Source of the DNA: Mycolicibacterium sp. YH-1
Lineage (GTDB): Bacteria > Actinomycetota > Actinomycetes > Mycobacteriales > Mycobacteriaceae
Assembly (NCBI RefSeq): GCF_022557175.1
Contig: NZ_CP092915.1
Location: forward strand, 4,588,001-4,652,000
Reading direction: 5' to 3'
Length of the DNA: 64,000 nucleotides
Shown: piece by piece, positions 51,596 to 60,998 of the stretch
Layout: every line of letters starts with the position of its first letter
How positions within the stretch are numbered: the stretch's first letter is position 1
Made by a program: the position numbers and the translations under genes
The notes under the pieces: generated by a model
Told to the model about the DNA's origin: nothing
Database searches by the model: none
Seen by the model: only the letters and a program-made list of their open reading frames with translations

Positions 51596-53332
51596 TCAGT
51601 CCAGCAACCGGCGCGCCACATTGGTCGAGACCAGGTCGAGCAGCTCATCCGCGCGCCCGGCCAGGATGGTCCGAATCGCGTACAGCGAGAACCCCTTCGC
51701 CTGCTCGGCGGTGATGGCAGGCGGGATGGAGAGTTCCTGGCGGGCGGTCACCACGTCCACGATGGCGGGACCATCGTGCGCAAACGCCTCGCTCATCGCG
51801 GCCTCGAGTTCACCGGGATGCTCGACCCGACGGCCGAAAAGACCCATCGAGCGGGCGACCGCAGCGAAGTCCGGGTTGACCAGATCAGTGCCGAAGTTGA
51901 CGATGCCCGCGGCCTTCATCTCCAGCTCGACGAAGTTCAATGACGAGTTGTTGAACACGACGAGCTTCACCGGCAGCCGGTTCTGAATGAGGGTGATGAG
52001 TTCACCGAACAGCATGGTCAGTCCACCGTCGCCTGCCAGCGCCACGATCTGCCGTCCGGGGAACGCCGTCTGCGCGCCGATCGCGTGGGGCAGCGCGCAC
52101 GCCATGGTGCCGTGGTTGAAGGATCCGACCAGACGCCGCTTTCCGTTCATGGAGAGATAGCGCGCCGCCCAGACGACGGGCGATCCGACATCGACGGTGA
52201 ACACCGCATCGTCGGAGGCCAGCCGATCCACCAGTCCCGCAACGTATTCCGGTCGGATCGGGGCCTTGTCCCGGTCATTGACCGCGAGTGCGTCCAGGTT
52301 CTGACGGGTCTTGCGGTAGTGCCGCAGCGAGCGGTCGAGGTGCTCACGGGCGGACTTCTGCACCAGCAGCGGCTGCAGCGCCTCCAGCGTGTCGGCGACC
52401 GTGCCGACCAGTCCGAGGTCGATGGGGGTGCGCCGACCGAGATGGCGCCCCCTCGTGTCGACCTGGATCACGCGCGCCTGGTCGGGATAGAACTGCTGAT
52501 ACGGGAAGTCCGTGCCGAGCATCAGGAGGGTGTCGGCCTCCTTGATTGCCTTGTAACCAGACGAGAACCCGAGCAGACCCGTCATGCCGACGTCGAACGG
52601 ATTGTCGTACTCCACGAACTCCTTGCCTCGCAATGCATGCACGACCGGCGCGTTGAGCGTGCCCGCGATTCGGATCAACGCGTCATGGGCGCCGGCCACG
52701 CCCGCTCCACCGAGGATCGTGACGTTCTGCGCTGAGTTCAGGATGTCGGCGGCGCGGCGCAGCGAGTCGTCATCCGGCCGGGTCACCGAGCTGGTCGGCA
52801 CTATCGCGCGAGTCAGCCAATGGGAGTCCGGCGCCGGGGCCAGGAATATCTCGCCGGGGATGACGACGACGGCGACACCGTTCTCCTCGACGGCGGCGCG
52901 CATGGCCATCTCGATGATTCGCGGCGCCATCTCCGGCGTGCTGACCAGCTCGCAGTAGACGCTGCACTCGCGGAAGAGGTCCTGCGGGTGCGTTTCCTGG
53001 AAGTAGTCCGAGCCGATTTCGTTTCTCGGGATGTGCGCTGCGATGGCCAGCACGGGCACGCGGCTGCGCTGCGCGTCGAACAGCCCGTTGATGAGGTGCA
53101 GATTGCCAGGTCCGCAGCTACCCGCGCAGACGGCCAGGCCTCCGGTCAGTGCGGCGTCGGCCGCCGCGGCGAACGCCGCCGTCTCCTCGTGCCGGACGTG
53201 TTCCCACGTGACGTCTCCGGAACGGCGGATCGCGTCGGTGAAGCCGTTGAGGCTGTCCCCCGGCAGTCCGTAGACGCGGCGCACACCGCTGTTGTGCAAG
53301 GCGGCGATGACCTTGGCCGCAACGGTTGCCAT
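51596..53332 (-). CDS. Thiamine-diphosphate pyruvate oxidase/dehydrogenase PoxB-like
   Basis: A 578-residue ThDP enzyme with all three domains. The N-terminal catalytic Glu is in VRHEETAAFAAAADA, the central FAD domain has ILGGAGVAGAHDALI, and the C-terminal ThDP motif is VALAGDGGLTMLFGELI followed by VVFNNSSLNFVELEM. It resembles E. coli PoxB, which oxidatively decarboxylates pyruvate to acetate and passes electrons to quinone at the membrane. The C-terminal region is rich in Leu/Arg, which fits membrane association. It is transcribed leftward alone, with a long palindrome upstream. Confidence 0.9.
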   Translation of the reverse strand: MATVAAKVIAALHNSGVRRVYGLPGDSLNGFTDAIRRSGDVTWEHVRHEETAAFAAAADAALTGGLAVCAGSCGPGNLHLINGLFDAQRSRVPVLAIAAHIPRNEIGSDYFQETHPQDLFRECSVYCELVSTPEMAPRIIEMAMRAAVEENGVAVVVIPGEIFLAPAPDSHWLTRAIVPTSSVTRPDDDSLRRAADILNSAQNVTILGGAGVAGAHDALIRIAGTLNAPVVHALRGKEFVEYDNPFDVGMTGLLGFSSGYKAIKEADTLLMLGTDFPYQQFYPDQARVIQVDTRGRHLGRRTPIDLGLVGTVADTLEALQPLLVQKSAREHLDRSLRHYRKTRQNLDALAVNDRDKAPIRPEYVAGLVDRLASDDAVFTVDVGSPVVWAARYLSMNGKRRLVGSFNHGTMACALPHAIGAQTAFPGRQIVALAGDGGLTMLFGELITLIQNRLPVKLVVFNNSSLNFVELEMKAAGIVNFGTDLVNPDFAAVARSMGLFGRRVEHPGELEAAMSEAFAHDGPAIVDVVTARQELSIPPAITAEQAKGFSLYAIRTILAGRADELLDLVSTNVARRLLD

Positions 53333-53355
53333 CGAGACACCCCTTCTCCTGCGAT

Positions 53356-53398
53356 TTCGGCGCGCTTTCGTTCGCTGAGCGATCGAAAGCGCGCCGAA
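53356..53398. repeat. 15-bp-stem palindrome between the SDR and poxB genes
   Basis: TTCGGCGCGCTTTCG and CGAAAGCGCGCCGAA pair perfectly around a 13-base loop. It lies 23 bp after the SDR stop (leftward) and 24 bp before the poxB start. There is no T-run. It may end the SDR transcript or be a dispersed repeat. Confidence 0.65.
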
Positions 53399-53421
53399 GT
53401 CACATTACTTGGGGCGAGGGT

Positions 53422-54189
53422 CTACTTGGGGGCGAAGCGCTGGCCCGCATCCAGACGCAGGCACTGGCCGTTGAGCATCGGGTTGTCGACGATCGCGACC
53501 GCGAGCTTGGCGTACTCCTCGGGCTTGCCGAGCCGCTTCGGGAAGGCCGCATCCTTGGTCAACGCGGAGGCGAACTCGTCGGGGATGCCCTGGGTCAGGC
53601 CGGTGGCGAAAAGGCTCGGGGCGATGGCCAGCACCCGGATGCCCAGGCTGCCCAGGTCGCGCGCCATCGTGAGGCACATGCCCGCGATACCCGCCTTGGA
53701 CGCGGTGTAGGCGACCTGACCGATCTGGCCCTCAAATGCCGCAATGGACGCCGTGTTGATGATGACGCCGCGCTCCTCGGCGTCGTCGTCGACGGGTTCC
53801 TGCTTGCTCATGTGGAACGCCGCGAGCCGGCTGATGTTGAAGGTGCCGACGAGGTTGAGGTCAATCGACTGACGGAACGACTCCAGGCTGTGCGGCCCGT
53901 CCTTCTTGATGGTGCGCTCGCCGATGCCGCCGCCCGCGGTGGTCACGATGATGTGCAGGGCACCGAGTTCGTCGACGGCGTCGGCGAGCACCTGCTCGGT
54001 GCCGTCGAAGTCCGTCACGTCGACCTCGTGGAAGGTGCCACCGATCGCGGCGGCCACCTCCTTGCCGTTCGACTGTGGACGGTCCAGGATCGCCACGCTC
54101 GCGCCACGCTGGGCGAGCGCCTCGGCGGTGGCCTTGCCAAAGCCCGATGCCCCACCGACGACGATGGCCTTCTTCCCGGATATCTCCAT
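53422..54189 (-). CDS. SDR, 3-hydroxyacyl-CoA dehydrogenase type II-like
   Basis: A 255-residue SDR. The cofactor motif is AIVVGGASGFGKATAEALA and the Asp that selects NAD is in VAILDRPQSN. The active site shows INTASIAAFEGQIGQVAYTA and ASKAG (Ser, Tyr, Lys). The C-terminus NGQCLRLDAGQRFAPK is like human HSD17B10-type 3-hydroxyacyl-CoA dehydrogenases, so fatty-acid or branched-acyl oxidation is a reasonable guess. It diverges from the molybdopterin oxidoreductase gene, with a CCTTACGGTAAGG palindrome in between. Confidence 0.88.
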   Translation of the reverse strand: MEISGKKAIVVGGASGFGKATAEALAQRGASVAILDRPQSNGKEVAAAIGGTFHEVDVTDFDGTEQVLADAVDELGALHIIVTTAGGGIGERTIKKDGPHSLESFRQSIDLNLVGTFNISRLAAFHMSKQEPVDDDAEERGVIINTASIAAFEGQIGQVAYTASKAGIAGMCLTMARDLGSLGIRVLAIAPSLFATGLTQGIPDEFASALTKDAAFPKRLGKPEEYAKLAVAIVDNPMLNGQCLRLDAGQRFAPK

Positions 54190-54240
54190 CTAGCTACCTT
54201 TCCAAAAAGTGGTCAGTTTGTAATGCGACTGGCATGGTCA

Positions 54241-54253
54241 CCTTACGGTAAGG
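54241..54253. promoter_or_regulatory. Palindrome CCTTAC-G-GTAAGG upstream of the SDR and Mo-oxidoreductase genes
   Basis: Six-base perfect arms around one central base lie 52 bp from the SDR start and 34 bp from the oxidoreductase start. It is a candidate operator for an unlinked regulator; no regulator gene is adjacent. Confidence 0.45.
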
Positions 54254-54286
54254 CCCACGGGTCACCGATTGGGTACCTTGGCTCAC

Positions 54287-55858
54287 ATGGCCGATCGGGC
54301 ATTTGCTCGCCCGCGGGCGCTGGCCGGTGTCGCCGCCGCCGCGGTCGCACTGGGCGTCACCGCGCTGACTGCTGCACTGGTGGGTCCGGAGGCCGACTCG
54401 CGTACGGCCGTCGGGTCGGCCGTCATCGATCTCACACCCGGACCCGTCAAGGAATGGGCGATCCAGACGTTCGGCACCGCCGACAAGCTGATGCTGATGG
54501 TGTTGATCCTGATCACCATCGCGGTGCTCGCCGGGATCACCGCCAAGCTCGAGACGCGACGAGTGCCGTTGGGCAGCATCACCATCGCGCTAGCGGGTGT
54601 CGCCGGATGCGCCGCGGTGCTGTCGCGGGCCGGGGCGACACCCATCGCCGTGCTGCCCACCGTGATCGGCACGGTGTGCGGCATCGCGGTCCTGCGCCTG
54701 CTCGTATCGGGCAGGTTCAGCGACGGCAAACCTGCCGAGCCCGGCCCGCGCGACGGCGAGTTCGGCGCCGCACCCGACCCAGGGCGACGGTTGTCGCTGG
54801 TGACGCTCGGCTTCCTGGCCGCTGGAACCCTGACCGGCGTCCTGGGTGCGGTGCTCACTCGCGCGCGTTCGTCGGTCGCCGGTGACCGCAATGCATTCGC
54901 GCTGCCCAAGCCGGCCGTGCCCGCACCCGCCGTACCCGCCGCCGTGCAGCCCGTCGGCGTCGACCTGCCACCCTTCATCACACCCAACGCCGACTTCTAC
55001 CGAATCGACACCGCACTGTCGGTACCCCAGCTCAGCAGACCCGACTGGAAGCTGAGGATCCACGGCATGGTCGACCGCGAGGTCACTCTCGAGTTCGAAG
55101 ACCTCGATCAGTTCGAGGTCATCGACAAGGTGGCGACACTGACCTGTGTGTCCAATCCGGTGGGTGGTGACCTCATCTCGACCGCGAAGTGGACGGGTTA
55201 CCGCGTCCGGGACCTGTTGGCGCGGGCCGGTGTTCACACGGACGCGGACATGGTGCTGTCCACGTCGATCGACGGATTCACCGCAGGAACACCCGTCGAG
55301 GCGCTGACAGATGCCCGCGACTCATTGTTGGCCATCGGCATGAACGACGCTCCGCTGCCCACCGAGCACGGCTACCCGGCGCGCCTCGTGGTGCCCGGCC
55401 TTTACGGCTACGTGTCGGCGACCAAGTGGGTCGTCGACCTCGAGGTCACCAAATTCAACCTCGCGCAGGCGTATTGGACCAAGCTGGGATGGTCCGAACG
55501 TGGCCCCATCAAGACCCAGTCGCGCATCGACGTCCCCCGCAGCGGGCAGGACGTGGCCCGCGGCCCGGTGACGTTCGGCGGTGTTGCGTGGGCGCAGAAC
55601 CGCGGCGTGCGTGCAGTGGAGGTACGCGTCGACGGCCCGAACGGACAGGGCCAGTGGCAGAACGCGGAGTTGGGCGAGGCCTACTCGAATCAGACCTGGC
55701 GACTGTGGAGCTTCCGCTGGCAGGCGGATGCGCCGGGGCCCCACGAGATAAGTGTCCGAGCCACCGACGGCACCGGTGCGGTACAGACCTCCCAGCCTGC
55801 CGACGTTGTGCCCGACGGTGCATCGGGTTGGCACACCGTGTCATTCGCAGTGGAGTAG
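54287..55858 (+). CDS. Membrane-anchored molybdopterin-dependent oxidoreductase (sulfite-oxidase fold)
   Basis: A 523-residue protein. The first 200 residues contain four or five hydrophobic segments (LAGVAAAAVALGVTALTAAL, LMLMVLILITIAVLAGITA and others). From about 240 comes the molybdopterin oxidoreductase domain with the Mo-ligand Cys in KVATLTCVSNPVGGD, then TKWVVDLEVTKFN. A Mo-co dimerisation domain follows at the end (VTFGGVAWAQNRGVRAVEVR). It is related to the YedY/sulfite-oxidase group but carries its own membrane anchor. The substrate is unknown. I chose the ATG at 54287 over an in-frame TTG six codons earlier. Confidence 0.88.
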   Translation: MADRAFARPRALAGVAAAAVALGVTALTAALVGPEADSRTAVGSAVIDLTPGPVKEWAIQTFGTADKLMLMVLILITIAVLAGITAKLETRRVPLGSITIALAGVAGCAAVLSRAGATPIAVLPTVIGTVCGIAVLRLLVSGRFSDGKPAEPGPRDGEFGAAPDPGRRLSLVTLGFLAAGTLTGVLGAVLTRARSSVAGDRNAFALPKPAVPAPAVPAAVQPVGVDLPPFITPNADFYRIDTALSVPQLSRPDWKLRIHGMVDREVTLEFEDLDQFEVIDKVATLTCVSNPVGGDLISTAKWTGYRVRDLLARAGVHTDADMVLSTSIDGFTAGTPVEALTDARDSLLAIGMNDAPLPTEHGYPARLVVPGLYGYVSATKWVVDLEVTKFNLAQAYWTKLGWSERGPIKTQSRIDVPRSGQDVARGPVTFGGVAWAQNRGVRAVEVRVDGPNGQGQWQNAELGEAYSNQTWRLWSFRWQADAPGPHEISVRATDGTGAVQTSQPADVVPDGASGWHTVSFAVE

Positions 55859-56023
55859 TGCGCTAAGCCCAGTGCGCGCCAGACGTCGACAGCGGCGGTC
55901 AGGAGGGAACGGCTGCTGTTCGACCCCACCGGCCACTACGCCCGACCCGATGTATTCGACGTCACGGTGGACCGCCGCCGCAAGGACTCCGCCCGCTTCA
56001 TCGACGAGGCAGCGCGACGTTGA
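55859..56023 (+). pseudogene. C-terminal remnant resembling a nitrilase/carbon-nitrogen hydrolase
   Basis: Directly after the oxidoreductase stop, the frame ending at 56023 reads RERLLFDPTGHYARPDVF and then DVTVDRRRKDSARFIDEAAR before TGA. The segment LLFDPTGHYARPDV looks like the C-terminal end of a nitrilase-family protein. No start codon with a ribosome site precedes it and the rest of the gene is missing. Its TGA overlaps the TTG of the next gene as TTGA, as if the remnant kept a translational junction. Family assignment is tentative. Confidence 0.4.
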
Positions 56024-56403
56024 ACATCCCGTTCCTGTCCTCGATCGCGTTGGTCATGCTCGCGGTCGCCGCGTGGTCGGGCTGGCTGCTCGAACTCAAT
56101 CACCGCAGACCCGCGTTCATGAGGAGGATCGGCATCACGCAGATCCGTCCGGTCCTGCAGATGCACATCGACTTCATTCTCACGAGTGTCACGATCATCG
56201 CCGTCGACTTCGTGGTGTCCGATCGGCCCGGCTGGATCACAGGCCTGCTGGCATATGGCGCCGTGATCAACCCACTGCTGTTCCTTCCGCTAGCCTTTGA
56301 GGGTCGAGGGCTCAACTCGGTTCCCCGACAGGCCGCGATGTTCAGCTCGTTCGGCGCGCTGAGCATCGGCTTCACAGCGCTCGCAATATATGCGCTGGCG
56401 TAG
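56020..56403 (+). CDS. Small integral membrane protein of unknown function
   Basis: A 127-residue protein with four predicted transmembrane segments (SSIALVMLAVAAWSGWLL, DFILTSVTIIAVDFVV, WITGLLAYGAVINPLLFLPL, FSSFGALSIGFTALAIYALA) and short polar loops. I do not recognise a family. The start is TTG, overlapping the TGA of the upstream hydrolase remnant as TTGA. Its expression may once have depended on that gene. It stands before the glutamate dehydrogenase gene with a 93-bp gap. Confidence 0.68.
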   Translation: MNIPFLSSIALVMLAVAAWSGWLLELNHRRPAFMRRIGITQIRPVLQMHIDFILTSVTIIAVDFVVSDRPGWITGLLAYGAVINPLLFLPLAFEGRGLNSVPRQAAMFSSFGALSIGFTALAIYALA

Positions 56404-56496
56404 CTGGCTGGCCGCACGAGCCCGTTACACAGTGTCCGCATTAGCCGTGATCGCGTGACACTGTGATCCGGCCCAGAGGCGTCCTGGAACGAGACG

Positions 56497-59400
56497 ATGG
56501 ACACACATCGGGCCGCACCTAAGGATGACTCTGTCTTGAATACCCACAGCGCCAGCATGTTTCAACGCCAACTCCCGGGAGGACATGCGCACCACCGCCC
56601 GGGTGCCGCCTCGCCCGTGGATTCCGGCCGTTTCGCGGCGCTCACGGCCGGCGGCATTGCCGTCGATATCATCCGGTCCGATGATGGCAGCAGCCAGCTG
56701 CTCTTCAGCCTCTACGCCAACGAGGCGGTGCCGCTGCGCCGGGTACTGCCCGCCCTGCAGAGCATGGATCTGGAGACGCTCAACGAGCACACCACAGAGC
56801 TGATCCAACCCGATGGAACACCTGGCTACATCTATGATTTCGTGCTGCAAGCGGGCGCTGACGCAGCCGTGGCCATCGCGCGTGAGGGCTCTGACGCCGA
56901 TCAGCACATCCACGACACCTTCCACGCCCTATGGGATGGGTTGGCCGACGTCGACGCCTTGAACACACTGGTCGTCAGCGCAGGGTTGACCTGGCAGCAG
57001 GTCAGCGTGTTGCGAAGCTACAGCTGCTACCTGCGCCAGACACAGTTGCCATACGGCCAGAACCGCATCGAGCGGGTACTCCTGGATCATCCCGGGGCAG
57101 CGCGCGCCACCGTCGACCTCTTCGAGGCCCGTTTCGGTTCACCGGGTGAACCCGTTGACCATCCGCGCCGGATCGCGGCCGTGGAGTCAGCCCAAACCGC
57201 ACTCAATGAGCAGATCGACCAGGTCGTCACGATCGACGCAGATCGGATACTGCAGGCCTTCCGGGGCGTCGTCACCGCCACGGTGCGAACGAACAGCTTC
57301 GCTCCCCGGGCCCTGAGTACGGACATGCCCTATCTGGCGCACAAGATCCGTGCGCAGGACGTCGCCGAACTTCCCGAGCCACGGCCTGTTTCGGAGATCT
57401 TCGTGTGCTCACCCACGGTGGAGGGCGTCCACTTGCGATTCGGCCTAGTGGCCCGCGGCGGGTTGCGCTGGTCGGAGCGCTTGGACGACTACCGGACAGA
57501 GGTACTCGGCCTGGCCAAGGCACAGGCGGTGAAGAACGCCGTGATCGTTCCAGCCGGGGCGAAGGGCGCCTTCGTCGTCAAGCGTGCACCCACATCGATC
57601 GGAGGCGTCGCAGCGGACCCAGAAACCGTTCGCGCGCACACCCTCGCCTGCTACCGGCAGTTCATCGCCGGCCTGCTCGACATGGCCGACAACGTCCCCG
57701 CCTCCGCGACAGCACCGCATTCGCCGGCGGACATCGTCTGCTACGACGGCGCGGATCCCTATCTGGTGGTGGCCGCCGACAAGGGCACGGCCACGTTCTC
57801 CGATACCGCCAACAGCATCGCGCTGGAGCGCAACTACTGGCTGGGCGACGCGTTCGCATCCGGAGGATCTGCGGGCTACGACCACAAGGCGATGGGAATC
57901 ACCGCGCGCGGCGCATGGGTTAGCGCGGACAGCCACCTGCGCGAACTCGGAATCGACACCGGTACAGATGAATTCACCGTGGTCGGCATCGGGGATATGA
58001 GCGGTGATGTGTTCGGCAACGGCATGCTGTTGCGCAACGGCATCAAACTCGTTGGCGCCTTCGACCATCGCCACATATTCATCGACCCGACACCGGTGGC
58101 CGAGACGGCCCACCAGGAGCGACGCCGCCTCTTTGATCTGCCCCGGTCTTCCTGGGCCGATTACGACCGATCCCTGTTGAGCGCAGGCGGCGGAGTCTGG
58201 CCGCGCTCCGCGAAGCGCATTCCCGTGTCCGCTCAGATGCGTGCCGCGCTGGGCATCGCCGACGGGTCTGACCAGCTGACGCCGACACAGCTCATCCGCT
58301 ACGTGCTGTCGGCACCGGTCGATCTGCTGTGGAACGGCGGAGTCGGCACCTACGTCAAGTCCAGCACCGAACAACACACCGATGTCGGCGACAAGGTGAA
58401 CGACGCGGTCCGCATCGACGCGTCGGACGTCAGGGCGAGGGTCATCGCCGAAGGTGGGAACCTCGGCATCTCGCCGCAGGCGCGAATCGACTTCTCCCGC
58501 AACGGCGGCCTGATCAACTCCGACGCCATCGACAACGCTGCCGGTGTCGACTGCTCTGACCACGAGGTCAACATCAAGATCCTGCTGGATTGCGCACCGG
58601 CAACGAGCGATCTCTCCTCCACCGACCGCGGTGCTCTTCTCGCCGAGATGACCGACGAAGTACGCGAACTCGTTCTGGCCAACAACCGCGCACACAACCG
58701 GTTGCTGAGCGACTCCCGTTTCAACGCGGCACCGATGGTCGACGTCCACGCCCGAATGACCACATCGCTCGAGGAACGCCGGGGACTGCACCGCGAGCGC
58801 GAACACCTGCCCAGCAAGAAGCAGTATGGCGAACTCTCGAAGAACGCCAGCGGGCTGACGACACCGCAGCTGGCGACCCTGATGGCCCACGTCAAGCTCG
58901 ATCTCAAGGCCGACCTGATCGCCGACGAGCAGTTTGACGACACTGCCTACTCCGACGTCCTCGAGGGCTACTTTCCCTCGACGCTTCAGGATCGACTCGG
59001 CAGCACGATCAATGGGCACCCCCTGCGTCGTGAGATCGTCGCCACCGCGCTCGTGAACAGGGTTGTCGGGACGTCGGGTATCACCTACGCGTTCCGTCTC
59101 GCCGACGAGATAGGCGCCACGACAGCCGATATCGTCCGCGCCCACACCATCGCGTCGCGCGTCTTCAACCTCGACGAACTGTGGACCGCAATCTACGATT
59201 CGCCCATTTCGGCGGCGACAACCAACGCACTCATCATCGAGAGCCGCCGGCTCCTCGACCGCGCCTCGCGCTGGCTGCTGCTCAACCGGCCACAACCACT
59301 GGCCATCGGCGCCGAGGTGGCCCGGTTCGCAGAACCGCTGGGCTCGCTGAGTGGCCAGGTCGGGTCCATGTTGCGTGGCGGCGAGAAGGCGGCGCTCGAT

Positions 59401-59877
59401 AACGCCTACGCCCGCCTCGTCGAGCAGGGTGTCGACGCATCGATCGCACAACGCATCAGCGAGGCACTGTACGTCTTCAGCCTCCTCGATATCGTCGAGG
59501 TCGCCGATGCCCACGACGGTGATCTCGCCATGCTGGCGCAGACCTACTTCGCGCTGTCCGATCATCTCGGTATCGACCGGCTTCTCATCGCCGTCTCCGC
59601 GCTTCCGCGTGGACGCCGCTGGCACGCGCTGTCGAGACTGGCGCTGCGCGAGGACCTCTACCGGGCTCTGCGGACCCTAGCCACCGACGTCGTCGCGTTC
59701 GTGGCGGATTCTCCAGGCGTGGCCGACGGCATCGAGGAATGGGAGCAGTTCAACCGGCCACGGCTCGCCCGAGCACGGGCGACCCTGCAGGAACTCCTGA
59801 GTTCCGGTGTTCCCGACCTTGCCGCGCTGTCCGTCGCGACCGCCCAGATCCGCAGGCTCACAGCGTCACCGGGATAA
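56497..59877 (+). CDS. Large-type NAD-dependent glutamate dehydrogenase, short form
   Basis: A 1,126-residue enzyme of the large NAD-GDH family that deaminates glutamate to 2-oxoglutarate. Family motifs are FGLVARGGLRWSERLDDYRTE, AVIVPAGAKGAFVVKR, GIGDMSGDVFGNGMLL, NGGVGTYVKSSTEQHTDVGD and EGGNLGISPQARIDF, so the catalytic and nucleotide domains are present. The mycobacterial GDH that is inhibited by GarA (Rv2476c) has about 1,620 residues; this protein lacks about 500 N-terminal residues. The start is in keeping with a natural shorter version rather than a broken gene, because no related sequence is seen upstream. It is convergent with an AraC gene. Confidence 0.9.
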   Translation: MDTHRAAPKDDSVLNTHSASMFQRQLPGGHAHHRPGAASPVDSGRFAALTAGGIAVDIIRSDDGSSQLLFSLYANEAVPLRRVLPALQSMDLETLNEHTTELIQPDGTPGYIYDFVLQAGADAAVAIAREGSDADQHIHDTFHALWDGLADVDALNTLVVSAGLTWQQVSVLRSYSCYLRQTQLPYGQNRIERVLLDHPGAARATVDLFEARFGSPGEPVDHPRRIAAVESAQTALNEQIDQVVTIDADRILQAFRGVVTATVRTNSFAPRALSTDMPYLAHKIRAQDVAELPEPRPVSEIFVCSPTVEGVHLRFGLVARGGLRWSERLDDYRTEVLGLAKAQAVKNAVIVPAGAKGAFVVKRAPTSIGGVAADPETVRAHTLACYRQFIAGLLDMADNVPASATAPHSPADIVCYDGADPYLVVAADKGTATFSDTANSIALERNYWLGDAFASGGSAGYDHKAMGITARGAWVSADSHLRELGIDTGTDEFTVVGIGDMSGDVFGNGMLLRNGIKLVGAFDHRHIFIDPTPVAETAHQERRRLFDLPRSSWADYDRSLLSAGGGVWPRSAKRIPVSAQMRAALGIADGSDQLTPTQLIRYVLSAPVDLLWNGGVGTYVKSSTEQHTDVGDKVNDAVRIDASDVRARVIAEGGNLGISPQARIDFSRNGGLINSDAIDNAAGVDCSDHEVNIKILLDCAPATSDLSSTDRGALLAEMTDEVRELVLANNRAHNRLLSDSRFNAAPMVDVHARMTTSLEERRGLHREREHLPSKKQYGELSKNASGLTTPQLATLMAHVKLDLKADLIADEQFDDTAYSDVLEGYFPSTLQDRLGSTINGHPLRREIVATALVNRVVGTSGITYAFRLADEIGATTADIVRAHTIASRVFNLDELWTAIYDSPISAATTNALIIESRRLLDRASRWLLLNRPQPLAIGAEVARFAEPLGSLSGQVGSMLRGGEKAALDNAYARLVEQGVDASIAQRISEALYVFSLLDIVEVADAHDGDLAMLAQTYFALSDHLGIDRLLIAVSALPRGRRWHALSRLALREDLYRALRTLATDVVAFVADSPGVADGIEEWEQFNRPRLARARATLQELLSSGVPDLAALSVATAQIRRLTASPG

Positions 59878-59889
59878 CCCGGCGTCGAA

Positions 59890-60921
59890 TCACCCACGGG
59901 GGGCGGACTGTCGGTAGGCAGTGGGTGTGGTGTTGAACCAGCGCTTGCAGGATCGGGTGAGCACGCTCTGTTCGGAGTAGCCGAGTTGAGCGCATATCTG
60001 GTGCAGGCTGAGGTCGGTGGTGAGCAGCAGGCGTTGGGCAGTGTCGCGGCGGCTCTGATCAACGAGTTCGGCAAAGGTGGTGTTCTCGGCGGCCAGTCGC
60101 CGTTGCAGTGTTTTGGGGTGTAGGCCGAACTGGCGGGCGGCCAGGTCCGCGGTGAGGTTTCCGGTGGGCAGCAGTTGGCGGATGACGCTGCGCAGGGTGT
60201 CGGCCAGTCCACGGCTGTGCTGGCCCTTGGTGCTGGACAGGTAGTTCAGGGCGACTTGGTGGGCGAGCACGTCGTGGCTGAGCGGCCGTTGCAGATCGGT
60301 GACGCGCACGCTGAATCCGGCGGTTGGCTCGTTGAAGTGCGGTGGGCAGCCGAAGTACCGGCGGTAGTCGATCTTGGCACCCAACGCGGGGTGAGGCAGA
60401 TGCACGGCCACCGGCCGGTAGGTGGTTCCCAGATACAGGTGCAGCACGCGCAGCGTGACTCCGAGAGCCAGTTCGATGGCCTGGGCCTGCGGGGGTGGCG
60501 GATTGAGTAGGAAATCGAATTCGAACCGGCCCAGGGCGGGATCCTGATGGTCGCTGATGCGCGTGGCGATACCGGGGCTGTAGGCGCTCATGTAGTTGTC
60601 CACGATCACGAAGGCATCGGCGACGGTGGCGGCGGTGCGAGCCGCGACCCCGACCGGGCCGAGGATGTCGATGCTCTGTCGCAACGCGAGTTGGCGGCCG
60701 AAGTCGGCCACGTTGAGCACCGCGGCCGCGTCCTCGACCGCGGCAATGGCGTTGCGCAGCGAGACGAACCGATCGCGCTGCCCGACATCGCCCGGGTCGA
60801 TTCTGGCCAGCTCCAGAAGCGCATCCGGGTCGCCGCCATGCGCGGTCACCAGCGGCGAAAAACCTGTCAGCGACGAACCCCGGATCAGCAGCATGTCCAC
60901 CACGGTCAAGAAGATGTCCAT
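59890..60921 (-). CDS. AraC-family transcriptional regulator
   Basis: A 343-residue AraC/XylS protein of the OruR/ArgR-like type. The N-terminal arabinose-binding-like domain covers residues about 20–210 (GDPDALLELARIDPGDVGQR, DRFVSLRNAIAAVEDAAAVL). The C-terminal double helix-turn-helix is LAARQFGLHPKTLQRRLAAE and LHQICAQLGYSEQSVLTRSC. I chose the ATG at 60921 because it gives the usual family length; longer frames extend into the divergent promoter. It diverges from a DUF1254 lipoprotein gene, which it probably controls, and is convergent with the GDH gene. Confidence 0.9.
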   Translation of the reverse strand: MDIFLTVVDMLLIRGSSLTGFSPLVTAHGGDPDALLELARIDPGDVGQRDRFVSLRNAIAAVEDAAAVLNVADFGRQLALRQSIDILGPVGVAARTAATVADAFVIVDNYMSAYSPGIATRISDHQDPALGRFEFDFLLNPPPPQAQAIELALGVTLRVLHLYLGTTYRPVAVHLPHPALGAKIDYRRYFGCPPHFNEPTAGFSVRVTDLQRPLSHDVLAHQVALNYLSSTKGQHSRGLADTLRSVIRQLLPTGNLTADLAARQFGLHPKTLQRRLAAENTTFAELVDQSRRDTAQRLLLTTDLSLHQICAQLGYSEQSVLTRSCKRWFNTTPTAYRQSAPRG

Positions 60922-60998
60922 AAATGTCAAGACGACGGCAGGGGTGTGCAGCAAAGATGGTCGGGACACCCAAGCGGTCCAGATGAAGGGGTACGTGG

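Noticed and set aside
57445..59625. 726-codon leftward open frame opposite the glutamate dehydrogenase gene
   Set aside because: Antisense shadow with low-complexity composition; the plus strand holds an intact enzyme with clear motifs.
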